In this document: piece by piece, positions 33,489 to 41,540 of the stretch
Layout of the letters: each line of letters starts with the position of its first letter
Numbering within the stretch: the first letter of the stretch is position 1
Assembly (NCBI GenBank): GCA_002373505.1
Contig: DFKE01000011.1
Coordinates: 1 to 64,000 of the forward strand
Length of the DNA: 64,000 bases
Reading direction: 5' to 3'
DNA from: Bacteroidales bacterium UBA3653
Lineage (GTDB): Bacteria; Bacteroidota; Bacteroidia; Bacteroidales; Paludibacteraceae
The notes under the pieces: generated by a model
Database searches by the model: none
Told to the model about the DNA's origin: nothing
What the model saw: the letters and a program-made list of their open reading frames with translations, nothing else
Made by a program: the position numbers and the translations under genes

Positions 33489-34412
33489 ATGTTAGGCATT
33501 ATCATTAATCCCAAATCAGGGAAAAGAGCTTTTCGGGCACAACGTATCTATTTGTGGAAACTGCTGCGCAAGCGTCACCAGCCGTTTGCTTATCGTGTTA
33601 CCAAATATGCGGGACATGCGATAGAGTTAGCTCGTGAACTGGTAGAGAAAGGATATGATGAGATCCTTGTCCTGGGAGGGGACGGTACGCTGTCGGAGGT
33701 GATCAACGGTATCATGCGCGCGGAGTTGACCGGCGAGCAGCGGAAGAAAATCCAAGTGGGGCTCATGCCGCGCGGGACGGGAAACGACTGGGGACGGTTC
33801 TGGGCGCTGACCAAGAACCACAAGCAAAGTCTACGACGTTTCTTTGAGGGAGAAGGTCATCCGATAGATATAGGATGTGTCACCTATTGGAGAAACGGTA
33901 TCGAGCACCACCGTTATTTCATCAACTCTGTCGGCTTTGGCGTGGATCCGTTGTGTTGCAAGAAAGCCGATACGCTCAAATACTATATCGGTTCCCATCA
34001 TGTCAACTATCTTTTTGGCTTGATCGCCGCTATTGTGCAGCATAAGAGCCAGCATATGGTCCTCACCGTTGATGGCAAAGAGACGGTCAACGACTTGCTC
34101 TTTACCATGAATATAGGTAACGGTCCCTTCTCGGGCGGAGGTATCAAGCAGAATCCCGATGCCGATCCTGCCGACGGTATCTTCCATGGTATGTTTATCC
34201 GCAAGCCGACTTTCAAACAGATTATGAAGGCCCTGCCGACCTTATATAACGGCAAACTCACCGAACTGCCGTTTGTATATCCGATAGTAGGACGGGAGGT
34301 TGAGGTCAACTACCGCAAGCATATCTTGATAGAGGCGGATGGAATTCTGGAGAATTTCATAGGACCCTGCAAAGTAACCTGCATCCACCACGCAATCCAA
34401 TTCAAAGCATGA
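33489..34412 (+). CDS. Diacylglycerol kinase-family lipid kinase
   Basis: A 307-residue soluble lipid kinase of the DagK/YegS/sphingosine-kinase superfamily. The nucleotide-binding segment is LGGDGTLSEVING (about 60-73) and the N-terminus is the typical GIIINPKSGKR. PRGTGNDWGR (about 98-107) and the late DGIFHGMFIRKP stretch are further landmarks. The lipid substrate cannot be inferred. The start codon lies one base after the heptamer repeat. The gene overlaps the following kinase-RapZ gene by 4 nt (ATGA), so the two are probably translated together. Confidence 0.92.
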   Translation: MLGIIINPKSGKRAFRAQRIYLWKLLRKRHQPFAYRVTKYAGHAIELARELVEKGYDEILVLGGDGTLSEVINGIMRAELTGEQRKKIQVGLMPRGTGNDWGRFWALTKNHKQSLRRFFEGEGHPIDIGCVTYWRNGIEHHRYFINSVGFGVDPLCCKKADTLKYYIGSHHVNYLFGLIAAIVQHKSQHMVLTVDGKETVNDLLFTMNIGNGPFSGGGIKQNPDADPADGIFHGMFIRKPTFKQIMKALPTLYNGKLTELPFVYPIVGREVEVNYRKHILIEADGILENFIGPCKVTCIHHAIQFKA

Positions 34413-35857
34413 TCAAGCAACAAGGCTCAAATCGTATTTACACCCGTGTTACGGACGAGAATGGCCGTACGGTGATCCGGGTAGAGGGTACCAACCGGGA
34501 CGAGAACCGCGCCTTCATCTATATGGCAAAGCATTTCCGTTCGCTGGGGCTGCCGGTGCCGGAGGTCTATTGGGTGAGCGAGGACGAAATGACTTATACC
34601 CAGGAGGATCTGGGCGACACCCTCCTTTTCGACAATATCACACCTACCTTATTGGAACGCGCGATACGCGCGCTTGCGCATATACAGGTGATAGGAGCGC
34701 AGGGGTTTGACTGGTCGGTGTGTTTTCCGGTGCCGGAAATGGATGAGCGCTCTATCCGGTGGGATCTCAATTATTTCAAGTATTGTTTCCTCAAGGGCAC
34801 ACGGATCGAGTTCTCCGAACCACGTCTGGAGGACGATTTCGATACTCTGACGGCGAAGATACTCTCTCCCTTGAGAGGAGAGCCGGAGATGGGTTGGTTC
34901 CTCTATCGCGATTGCCAGAGCCGTAATATAATGATTAAGGACGGGCATCCGTATTTTATAGATTTTCAGGGTGGCCGTAAAGGACCTACCCAATACGACG
35001 TGGCATCTTTGCTGTGGCAGGCGAAAGCCAATATCGCCCCTTCCTTGCGTGAACAGATGATTGATGCGTATCTGGACGAACTGGTGCAAGTCCTCGAATC
35101 TTCAAATCCTCAAATCTTCGAGTCTTCAGACCCTCAGACCTTCAAATCCGCCTGGCGCGCTGCGTTGCCGCACTTCGTGCTCTTCCGCACCCTGCAGGTG
35201 CTCGGGGCATATGGCTACAGAGGCTATTTTGAACGCAAACCCCATTTCTTGGAGTCTATTCCCAATGCCCTGAAGAACCTCAGCGAACTATTCGCTACGA
35301 ATAACGGATTAGCTGCATGCTATCCGTATATATATGAGTTGTCGCATGTCCTGATGAACAACCACGTAACCCTTTCTCCCTCCATTGAGCGGGTGAAGAG
35401 TTCTGCTCAATCGGACTGCCGGTGGCAGTCCGTAGAACACAGCGGGGTGGGGTTACTAATCACCATCTATTCCTTCTCTTTCAAGAAGGGCATACCGGTT
35501 GATGAATCCGGCAACGGAGGAGGGTACGTCTTCGATTGCCGTTCCACCCATAATCCCGGTAAATATGATGAATACAAATCTTTGACGGGACTGGATCAGC
35601 CTGTGATTGATTTTCTGGAGAAGGACGGCGAGATCCTCACATTCCTGGAGTCGGTGGATAAACTGGTGGACCACCATGTGGAGCGGTTCCTGGAGCGCGG
35701 ATTTGAACATCTGCAGGTCGCTTTTGGCTGTACCGGGGGGCAGCACCGTTCTGTCTATTGCGCAGAGCATATGGCGCAGCACCTCAAGGACAAATACCCC
35801 GTCCGCATCCATCTCATCCATAGAGAAAGAGGAATAGACAAATGGCTAAATGCCTAA
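34409..35857 (+). CDS. Amino-sugar kinase (AmgK-like) fused to RapZ C-terminal domain
   Basis: A 482-residue two-domain protein. Residues about 1-310 form an aminoglycoside-phosphotransferase fold (YRDCQSRNIMI for the catalytic loop, then FIDFQGG), as in AmgK, the anomeric kinase of N-acetylmuramic acid and N-acetylglucosamine. Residues about 345-482 are a RapZ C-domain (SFSFKKGIP, the FGCTGGQHRSVYCAEH segment). In enteric bacteria that domain senses glucosamine-6-phosphate. The P-loop kinase half of RapZ is missing. The MurU-like gene follows directly, which supports peptidoglycan sugar recycling. Three stretches look repeat-derived: near 152 (34861-34882), 228-248 and 331-345. The last residues and the stop codon lie in the next heptamer repeat. 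Confidence 0.85.
   Translation: MIKQQGSNRIYTRVTDENGRTVIRVEGTNRDENRAFIYMAKHFRSLGLPVPEVYWVSEDEMTYTQEDLGDTLLFDNITPTLLERAIRALAHIQVIGAQGFDWSVCFPVPEMDERSIRWDLNYFKYCFLKGTRIEFSEPRLEDDFDTLTAKILSPLRGEPEMGWFLYRDCQSRNIMIKDGHPYFIDFQGGRKGPTQYDVASLLWQAKANIAPSLREQMIDAYLDELVQVLESSNPQIFESSDPQTFKSAWRAALPHFVLFRTLQVLGAYGYRGYFERKPHFLESIPNALKNLSELFATNNGLAACYPYIYELSHVLMNNHVTLSPSIERVKSSAQSDCRWQSVEHSGVGLLITIYSFSFKKGIPVDESGNGGGYVFDCRSTHNPGKYDEYKSLTGLDQPVIDFLEKDGEILTFLESVDKLVDHHVERFLERGFEHLQVAFGCTGGQHRSVYCAEHMAQHLKDKYPVRIHLIHRERGIDKWLNA
35090..35150. repeat. In-frame TCTTCAAATCC-type repeat
   Basis: Degenerate 7/8-bp units (TCTTCAAATCC, TCTTCGAGTC, TTCAGACCC, TTCAAATCC) translated as the serine/proline-rich ESSNPQIFESSDPQTF segment of the kinase-RapZ protein. 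Confidence 0.75.
35396..35442. repeat. In-frame triloop hairpin in the kinase-RapZ gene
   Basis: Perfect inverted repeat CGGACTGCC-ggt-GGCAGTCCG flanked by GTTCT and AGAAC, within the linker between the kinase and RapZ domains. Confidence 0.7.
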
Positions 35858-35897
35858 ATGCCAAAATAAATGTCCAAATGGTAAATGATAAAATGGT
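35840..35897. repeat. AAATGGC/AAATGCC heptamer repeat across a gene junction
   Basis: Units AAATGGC, TAAATGCC, TAAATGCC, AAATGTCC and AAATGGT run through the stop codon of the kinase-RapZ gene and up to the start of the MurU-like gene. Confidence 0.85.
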
Positions 35898-36633
35898 GCA
35901 TGGCTTGATTTTTTCTGCGGGGCTGGGCACACGCCTCAAACCGCTCACTGATACGATGCCCAAGGCGCTTGTGCCGCTGGCGGGAAAAAGCCTGTTGCAA
36001 TGGCAGGTGGAGAAACTGCGCGATGCAGGTATAACCGATATCGTTGTGAACGTCCATCATTTTCCGGACATGATTATCGATGCCGTCCGTGCCAATGACG
36101 GCTGGGGAACACATATCACCATCTCGGACGAACGCGATTGCCTCTTGGATACCGGCGGAGGACTGCGGAAAGCAAGATCTCTCATGGGCAATGGTCCGGT
36201 TCTGGCGTGTAATGTAGATATCCTCTCTAATATTGATATCAAGGCGCTTGTGGCGCACTATGAAGAGACCGGCGTTTCCCAACTGGTGGTCAGCGAACGC
36301 CCAACGCAACGCTATCTTCTGTTTGACGAGCAGAACTACTTACGCGGATGGATTAATATCGCTACGGGCGAAATGAAGCCCTCTTCCCTTCAGGGAGGAG
36401 AAGGAGGTAGGCTTCGCCATCTTGCGTTCTCCGGCATGCAGATTCTTAATGAGGACGCTCTTTCGCGTTTGCAGCAGATGGAGGAGACTAAATTCTCGCT
36501 GATACCTTTTTACCTGGATATCATGAAAGAAGTGCCTCTGCATGCTTATGTGCCGGAGAACTACAGGATGATGGATGTCGGCAAAATAGACCAAATAACA
36601 GAAGCAGAGCTTTTCGCAGAGAGCCTGCAATAA
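35893..36633 (+). CDS. murU: MurU-like sugar-1-phosphate nucleotidyltransferase
   Basis: About 246 residues of the nucleotidyltransferase fold. The signature is GLGTRLKPLTDTMPKALVPL, and a metal-binding Asp is in NVDILSN. With the AmgK-like kinase just upstream, the natural reading is conversion of N-acetylmuramate 1-phosphate to UDP-MurNAc in cell-wall recycling. A different sugar-phosphate substrate remains possible. Start codons at 35842 and 35878 are in frame but would translate the heptamer repeat. A C-run/G-run repeat is translated in the middle (SSLQGGEGGRL, 36378-36415). A hairpin terminator follows. Confidence 0.8.
   Translation: MVHGLIFSAGLGTRLKPLTDTMPKALVPLAGKSLLQWQVEKLRDAGITDIVVNVHHFPDMIIDAVRANDGWGTHITISDERDCLLDTGGGLRKARSLMGNGPVLACNVDILSNIDIKALVAHYEETGVSQLVVSERPTQRYLLFDEQNYLRGWINIATGEMKPSSLQGGEGGRLRHLAFSGMQILNEDALSRLQQMEETKFSLIPFYLDIMKEVPLHAYVPENYRMMDVGKIDQITEAELFAESLQ
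36378..36415. repeat. In-frame C-run/G-run repeat in murU
   Basis: CCCTCTTCCCTTCAGGGAGGA and GAAGGAGG, a relative of the mnmA and TrmH inserts. Confidence 0.6.
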
Positions 36634-36636
36634 AAG

Positions 36637-36664
36637 AAAATGCACCCTTAGATGCATTTTTTTT
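36637..36664 (+). terminator. Terminator after murU
   Basis: AAAATGCA and TGCATTTT stem with an 8-nt loop, followed by a run of T, a few bases after the stop codon. Confidence 0.8.
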
Positions 36665-36672
36665 GAAAAATA

Positions 36673-36704
36673 TTTGGTCATGTCAGAAAAAAGCAGTACC
36701 TTTG
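36673..36704 (+). promoter_or_regulatory. Promoter of the tRNA-Lys gene
   Basis: TTTG (36673-36676), a 20-nt spacer and TACCTTTGC (36697-36705), with the AAAAAAGCAG extension. About 145 nt of leader without a recognised feature precede the tRNA. Confidence 0.8.
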
Positions 36705-36848
36705 CACCCGCTTTTCAAAAAAAACAACAATTCGCATGGTTTCTCAGTACGTAAATCGGCGAAGCGTTTGCGGACTGAAAAGCGTGACACAATACGTAGC
36801 ACTATACAAGCGCAGAGCGCGCAGTCGTGCGAGTATTAGTGCAAGCGC

Positions 36849-36921
36849 GTCTCCCTAGCTCAGTTGGTAGAGCAACTGACTCTTAATCAGTGGGTCGAGG
36901 GTTCGAGCCCCTCGGGGGACA
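36849..36921 (+). tRNA. tRNA-Lys (anticodon CTT)
   Basis: Full cloverleaf: acceptor GTCTCCC/GGGGGAC (one G-T pair), D arm GCTC/GAGC, anticodon stem ACTGA/TCAGT with loop CTCTTAA, T arm GAGGG/CCCTC with TTCGAGC, discriminator A. The CCA end is not encoded. Confidence 0.95.
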
Positions 36922-36923
36922 CA

Positions 36924-36947
36924 AGACACTGAAAGGTGTCTTTTTTT
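36924..36947 (+). terminator. Terminator after tRNA-Lys
   Basis: AGACAC and GTGTCT stem with a T7 tract. It overlaps the stop codon of the convergent regulator gene. Confidence 0.78.
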
Positions 36948-38481
36948 ATTTCCCGATTTCTTGTACGCGTTGTTCGAAACTGTCCCGGTCGCCGAGAGAG
37001 GCGTTTTTCATCTTCACGCGGTAGTTACTGATGGTGTTCGGACTGTAGCATAGCAGTTCCGCAATCTTCGCGCTGCTGGTAATGCCTAATAGTATCAGCG
37101 CAAAAATACGCATCTCTATCGTCATCCGTTCGCCGGGTTTGGGCGTAAGCCGCGCTTCCGGTTTCAGTAACGCATTGAAATCCGTGACAAAGGAACCATA
37201 CAGCGAGAGGAACGTATCGTCGAATGAACGGTAGAAATTGTCCATCTCTCTGTCCATAAAAGAAGCCGGATCTTTCTCTCCCGCCTTGCGCGCCATAGTG
37301 GTCAGACGGCGGATATAGTCGCTATATACCTCCAAATACCGGCAGATATACTGTTCTTTCACTTTGTTGGCGTCTTTTAGCTGGTGGTTGATAGCGCGCA
37401 GTTGCTCATTCATGGTCTCCATCTCCCGGTTCAATACGTGTAATTTGTGGTTTTGCCTCAGGGAGAAAAGAGTGCCGATAGCTAATACCAGCAGGGCTAC
37501 TGCCAATGCTGACAGACCAATCACGAGCATCACGTACGAGCGGTGCATATGTTTCTCGTAACTGCCGCTGATCTCGTGCCCCAGTGAGTATGTCTGAATG
37601 AATCGGGTTGGGGCATTGAAAAGAGATGCGTTGGTCAGCGAATAGTCGCTGAAATGAAAAGCCCGTTCCAAATCTCCGGATTCGTAACATTCTTTGGCTA
37701 CCAGCCATGATGAGCCGTTGTCGGTGATACCGCACCGCACGTCGGCTATCGCAGACCGCGTCAGCCATTCGATACGTTTCCTGTCTTTTCCCGATTGCTC
37801 GTAGAGCATCGCGCGCTCATAGGCTTCGATGGCGTAGGGGTGGGACCATTCTTTCACCCCCGCCAGAATGGAGTCGTTGATAGCCAGGGCTTGCTCAAAA
37901 TCATGGGAGTCAATGGCCTGCAGGATGTTACGCCGCAATCGTATATCGTGCCGGTAAAGAGCCTGGCGGTCCATCTCTTGCAGCAGCGAGTCATAATAGA
38001 GATCCACATTGGTCTTCAACTCCGCTTGGAAGGACGGAATACGGCAGGCGGTGTAGGCTTCGTTATACAGTCTCCATACTGCCTCTATCCAATCGACACG
38101 CAATTCCTCAGGCGCCTCTTTGACATTGGATATGATGGCAAACCCTTCTCCGTATTTGCCGATGGATGATGACAGTTGAACCAGACCGGTGTAGGCTTGC
38201 GTATGGTATGGCTCTTCGGCATCGGTCAGTTTTAAATACCATTCCCGGGCGCTGTCGCTTTGGAAATACTGGTACTCGCGTGCGATACGAATCTGCAACT
38301 CTTTGGTCATCGGGCGCAGACTTTTCAGCGAATCAATACGCTGCGCATGGGCTTCGCGGTAACGGGCTGAGATCGCTACCTCCGATTCGAAAACGGAGAG
38401 CAATGAATCCAGAGTGGACATAGCGCCCGCAGACATGCAGAGCGCAAGGAGACAACTACTTACTAAAAAACGACGCAACAT
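36946..38481 (-). CDS. Membrane-tethered TPR/HTH regulator (DUF6377-like), paralogue 2
   Basis: A 511-residue protein with the same plan as the regulator at 10538-12112. It has a signal peptide (RRFLVSSCLLALCMSAGA), a helical TPR-like periplasmic region and one transmembrane helix (about 316-338, VMLVIGLSALAVALLVLAIG). A coiled coil follows (NREMETMNEQLRAINHQL), then a C-terminal HTH (MRIFALILLGITSSAKIAEL, then SPNTISNYRVK). It is downstream of the CotH-like gene on the same strand, separated by a heptamer repeat. Targets are unknown; the neighbouring exported-protein operons are candidates. Confidence 0.85.
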   Translation of the reverse strand: MLRRFLVSSCLLALCMSAGAMSTLDSLLSVFESEVAISARYREAHAQRIDSLKSLRPMTKELQIRIAREYQYFQSDSAREWYLKLTDAEEPYHTQAYTGLVQLSSSIGKYGEGFAIISNVKEAPEELRVDWIEAVWRLYNEAYTACRIPSFQAELKTNVDLYYDSLLQEMDRQALYRHDIRLRRNILQAIDSHDFEQALAINDSILAGVKEWSHPYAIEAYERAMLYEQSGKDRKRIEWLTRSAIADVRCGITDNGSSWLVAKECYESGDLERAFHFSDYSLTNASLFNAPTRFIQTYSLGHEISGSYEKHMHRSYVMLVIGLSALAVALLVLAIGTLFSLRQNHKLHVLNREMETMNEQLRAINHQLKDANKVKEQYICRYLEVYSDYIRRLTTMARKAGEKDPASFMDREMDNFYRSFDDTFLSLYGSFVTDFNALLKPEARLTPKPGERMTIEMRIFALILLGITSSAKIAELLCYSPNTISNYRVKMKNASLGDRDSFEQRVQEIGK

Positions 38482-38484
38482 ATA

Positions 38485-38535
38485 TACACAAATTACAAAT
38501 CACAAACCACAAATTACAAATCACAAATCGCAAAC
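38485..38535. repeat. ACAAATT/ACAAATC heptamer repeat
   Basis: Period-7 units ACAAATT, ACAAATC, ACAAACC and ACAAATC fill the junction. They supply the stop codon and last residues of the CotH-like gene. Confidence 0.9.
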
Positions 38536-40314
38536 CCTTCCGTCCATGGTATAGCTTTTGCCGTTGCGGAGGATCATTATCCTGCCGTCGCGAAGCACTT
38601 TGGTACTTGATACTGGGTCGCTTGGTTCTTTGTCGATGGCAAGCGTCTTGGCGTCAAATCCCATTTTCCTGTCCATCCATGAGATACGTTTGGATATAAA
38701 ACTCCGTATGTTTTCCACCTCTGCCTCGTACGAACCTCTTATACGCGGGTTTTGATGGACGTATTGGTTCATGATCGGCCAGCGGATGAAATTCAGTTCC
38801 TGCGATTCATTCAGCATCTCCGCCTGATCGTCGATATATTGCAGTATGGCTTCTTCGGTGAATCCGGACCGGCGTATCTGCGCCCATAAGTCCTTCAGTT
38901 GCTGTTTGGCGGCAGCGTCGTTAACGACGATCTTATCCACCAGACTACGCATATATCCGGCCGTGCTTCCTCCGGAGCGATAGATATAATCCGTCTTGTC
39001 ATTGACATGATAGGTGCGGCTATCATTATCGAACGCCAGATCAAAATCCCACACGGGACCTACGTAAATCGTGTCATTCGACCGCTGTTTGTACATATAG
39101 ACGCTCCAGTAAGTATCGGTGTTCCCCGATACTTCGCCTACCAAAAAATGGCGCAGGAACGTATTCAGATCCAGGTATTGCTTCCATCCTACGCCCGGCT
39201 CTATCAAACTATAATGCGCACGGATATACTCTTTCTGCTGCGCAGTAATGCTGTCTTCGTCCGGGGATTTGATGGTGACAGGTGTGTTTCTGTCGGACCA
39301 GAAGACCCCGGCCTGGTTCGGCTCGTCGCCTGCATAGGCGTCCACCTCAAAGAGATACCCGCCCGTGAGCGCTTCGCCGCTGTTGTCGCGCGGTGTCATT
39401 TCCTTGATGTCCACGCGGTTCTTGCGTACCTCGATCTGGTCGCATAGCTGGTACGTACCTTTGTATTCTCCGTTTAATACAACGTCCACGTACGCGCAGA
39501 AGGGTGTGTACGGCATGCCGAAACGGCGGCTGAGTTCAAACGCCAACTGATTCCGCATCAGGGTCTTGTCGCCGTAGTTGTTGATCAGCGTCCATTTCTT
39601 GGCTTTGGCGGGAGAACCTAACACCTGCTGCTTGTGGGCGAACTTGATACGGTAGGGTTTCTTCGGAAAACCGCGGGACGCATTGCCTCTCTCGCGGATG
39701 CCGGCGGTGTCGGAGAGGATCGTTTGACCGTCATTGGAGATGATAGAGATATAGCACTCTATCTCATGCTCTTTGTCATACGGCAACTGGTTGTTTTGGG
39801 TATGAATGGTAACAACGGGCAGGTTCGTCAGTTGAGCCAGTCTGCTGTCGTCACCGGCTCCCGGATCGCCCCAGAACTCCAACTCCGCCATGACGGACGA
39901 TTTCGCCTCCGGACCTACATACCGGACGTAACGGAACCCTCTTGAGCAGTTCACCCGGATATAGTTCATCTGTCCGCCGAAGGAAGCCCCGGGGATGATA
40001 TACAGCGGTATGGCATCCATAAAATCCGGGCGATTGGCACCTTCGAAGATACCTAACTGCACATTATTGCTTCCTGCAGAAGTGCCGTACGGCGCAAAAC
40101 CGATGATACTGATTACATGAGGTGAACCCAGATCCAAACCCACCCAGCCGTAATAGGCGCTACTGGCTTTGAAGTAAGTGTCCGGATCCCCGTCAAAAGC
40201 CATCGTGGCAGGATGAGTACCTGCCTGCGAACTGATCGGTGTACCGGTCAGCTTGACCTCTCCGCGACATACGAGAGGCAGGCATAGAAATATGATTATA
40301 ATGATTCGTTTCAT
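38521..40314 (-). CDS. Exported CotH-kinase-family protein with F5/8C-like N-terminal domain
   Basis: A 597-residue secreted protein. The signal peptide is KRIIIIIFLCLPLVCRGE. Residues about 22-150 resemble a discoidin (F5/8 type C) domain (HPATMAFDGDPDTYFKA). The CotH kinase domain follows: AGIRERGNASRGFPKKPYRIKF, LINNYGDKTLMRNQLAFEL, then the key GPVWDFDLAFDND. Related CotH proteins phosphorylate surface proteins in spore coats; in Bacteroidota the substrates are unknown. The C-terminus (STKVLRDGRIMILRNGKSY) is the tail shared with other exported proteins here, and its final residues are repeat-encoded. The start at Met 40314 is chosen for the signal peptide. Confidence 0.85.
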   Translation of the reverse strand: MKRIIIIIFLCLPLVCRGEVKLTGTPISSQAGTHPATMAFDGDPDTYFKASSAYYGWVGLDLGSPHVISIIGFAPYGTSAGSNNVQLGIFEGANRPDFMDAIPLYIIPGASFGGQMNYIRVNCSRGFRYVRYVGPEAKSSVMAELEFWGDPGAGDDSRLAQLTNLPVVTIHTQNNQLPYDKEHEIECYISIISNDGQTILSDTAGIRERGNASRGFPKKPYRIKFAHKQQVLGSPAKAKKWTLINNYGDKTLMRNQLAFELSRRFGMPYTPFCAYVDVVLNGEYKGTYQLCDQIEVRKNRVDIKEMTPRDNSGEALTGGYLFEVDAYAGDEPNQAGVFWSDRNTPVTIKSPDEDSITAQQKEYIRAHYSLIEPGVGWKQYLDLNTFLRHFLVGEVSGNTDTYWSVYMYKQRSNDTIYVGPVWDFDLAFDNDSRTYHVNDKTDYIYRSGGSTAGYMRSLVDKIVVNDAAAKQQLKDLWAQIRRSGFTEEAILQYIDDQAEMLNESQELNFIRWPIMNQYVHQNPRIRGSYEAEVENIRSFISKRISWMDRKMGFDAKTLAIDKEPSDPVSSTKVLRDGRIMILRNGKSYTMDGRVCDL

Positions 40315-40335
40315 TTCGCAAACCACTTTCGACGA

Positions 40336-40367
40336 CAAAGATACTGCTTTTTTTTGATTTGACCAAA
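40336..40367 (-). promoter_or_regulatory. Promoter of the CotH-like gene
   Basis: On the minus strand TTTG (40364-40367), a 20-nt spacer and TATCTTTG (40336-40343), preceded by AAAAAAAGCAG. Confidence 0.75.
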
Positions 40368-40406
40368 TCTGCGAGTGGAGAAATGAACAAAAGAAGCCCC
40401 TAAATC

Positions 40407-40484
40407 CGTACTTTTTTTGACCTTCTTAAAATTATAAATCATTGATTATATTTGTTTTAGTTGTTTAATATACGTACTTTTATG
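40407..40484 (+). promoter_or_regulatory. Paired CGTACTTT boxes, module A
   Basis: CGTACTTTTTTT at 40407-40418 and CGTACTTTTATG at 40473-40484. The second starts 32 nt before the TTTG of the promoter. The same layout occurs at three other promoters. Confidence 0.65.
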
Positions 40485-40504
40485 CCGTATAACACTTTTT
40501 GATA

Positions 40505-40536
40505 TTTGCGCATGTGCGAAAAAAGCAGTAACTTTG
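40505..40536 (+). promoter_or_regulatory. Promoter of the aldo/keto reductase operon
   Basis: TTTG (40505-40508), a 20-nt spacer and TAACTTTGC (40529-40537), with GAAAAAAGCAG next to the -7 box. Confidence 0.8.
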
Positions 40537-40581
40537 CGGCGCTTTTAGATTTGTTATAAATAACAATCAACAATCAATATC

Positions 40582-41538
40582 ATGAATCCGGGTACACAAT
40601 ACACAGCTTCTTCAGAACGATACGCTCGTCTTGAGACGATGTACAACCGCTGTGGAAACAGCGGCATCTTACTGCCGAAAGTAAGTTTAGGTTTTTGGCA
40701 TAATTTCGGCGACGATGCTCCGATAGAACGCAGCCGTGCCATAACCCGTTATGCGTTCGACCATGGTATCACTCATTTCGATTTTGCAAACAACTACGGT
40801 GTCCCTGCCGGTAGCGCGGAGACCAATTTCGGCAGGCTGATGGACGAAGATTTCCGTCCGTACAGAGACGAACTGTTTATCTCTTCCAAGGCGGGCTATC
40901 TGATGTGGGATGGTCCTTACGGAGAATGGGGCAGTCGCAAGTATCTGATCTCCAGTCTGGATCAGTCGCTGAAGCGGATGAAACTGGATTACGTGGATCT
41001 TTTCTATTCCCATCGTTTTGATCCCAATACGCCGATAGAGGAGACGCTGCAGGCGCTGGTGGATGTCGTCCGTGCCGGAAAGGCGTTGTATGTAGGTATC
41101 TCCAACTGGCCGCTTGAGCCGCTCAAGGCGGGAGCCAAGTATCTGAAAGAACATGACGTTCCGCTCTTGATCTATCAGGGACGGCTCAATATGCTGAACC
41201 GCGAACCGATAGACGAGGGGATCCTTGATTTCTGTGCGCAAGAGGGTATCGGTTTTATCGCTTTCTCGCCTCTGGCGCAAGGACTGCTGACCGACCGTTA
41301 TCTGGACGGTATTCCGGCGGACAGCCGTATGGCGAAGGAGCATTTCTTAACTTCTGACAGACGTACGCCGGAGTTATTGGAATATCTTCATCAGTTGGAC
41401 GCACAGGCAAAGAAAAACAACCGTTCTATTGCGCAAGAAGCATTGCAATGGGTGCTGGATCAAAAGGGCGTCACTTCCGTCCTCGTCGGTGCCAGCTCCG
41501 TAGAACAATTAGCCAATAATTTACAAACGATCTTATAA
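40582..41538 (+). CDS. Aldo/keto reductase (YghZ/Kv-beta-like)
   Basis: A 318-residue NADPH-dependent oxidoreductase with a TIM barrel. The catalytic tetrad is in DFANNYG (Asp, Tyr), ISSKAGY (Lys) and FYSHRFD (His). The MWDGPYGEWGSRKYL segment and the VLVGASSVEQLANNL end match the L-glyceraldehyde-3-phosphate reductase (YghZ) subgroup. The physiological substrate is uncertain. Unlike its downstream neighbours it is cytoplasmic. It is the first gene after the shared regulatory module, and a large-protein operon starts 2 nt after its stop, so a link to sugar use is possible. Confidence 0.93.
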   Translation: MNPGTQYTASSERYARLETMYNRCGNSGILLPKVSLGFWHNFGDDAPIERSRAITRYAFDHGITHFDFANNYGVPAGSAETNFGRLMDEDFRPYRDELFISSKAGYLMWDGPYGEWGSRKYLISSLDQSLKRMKLDYVDLFYSHRFDPNTPIEETLQALVDVVRAGKALYVGISNWPLEPLKAGAKYLKEHDVPLLIYQGRLNMLNREPIDEGILDFCAQEGIGFIAFSPLAQGLLTDRYLDGIPADSRMAKEHFLTSDRRTPELLEYLHQLDAQAKKNNRSIAQEALQWVLDQKGVTSVLVGASSVEQLANNLQTIL

Positions 41539-41540
41539 TT

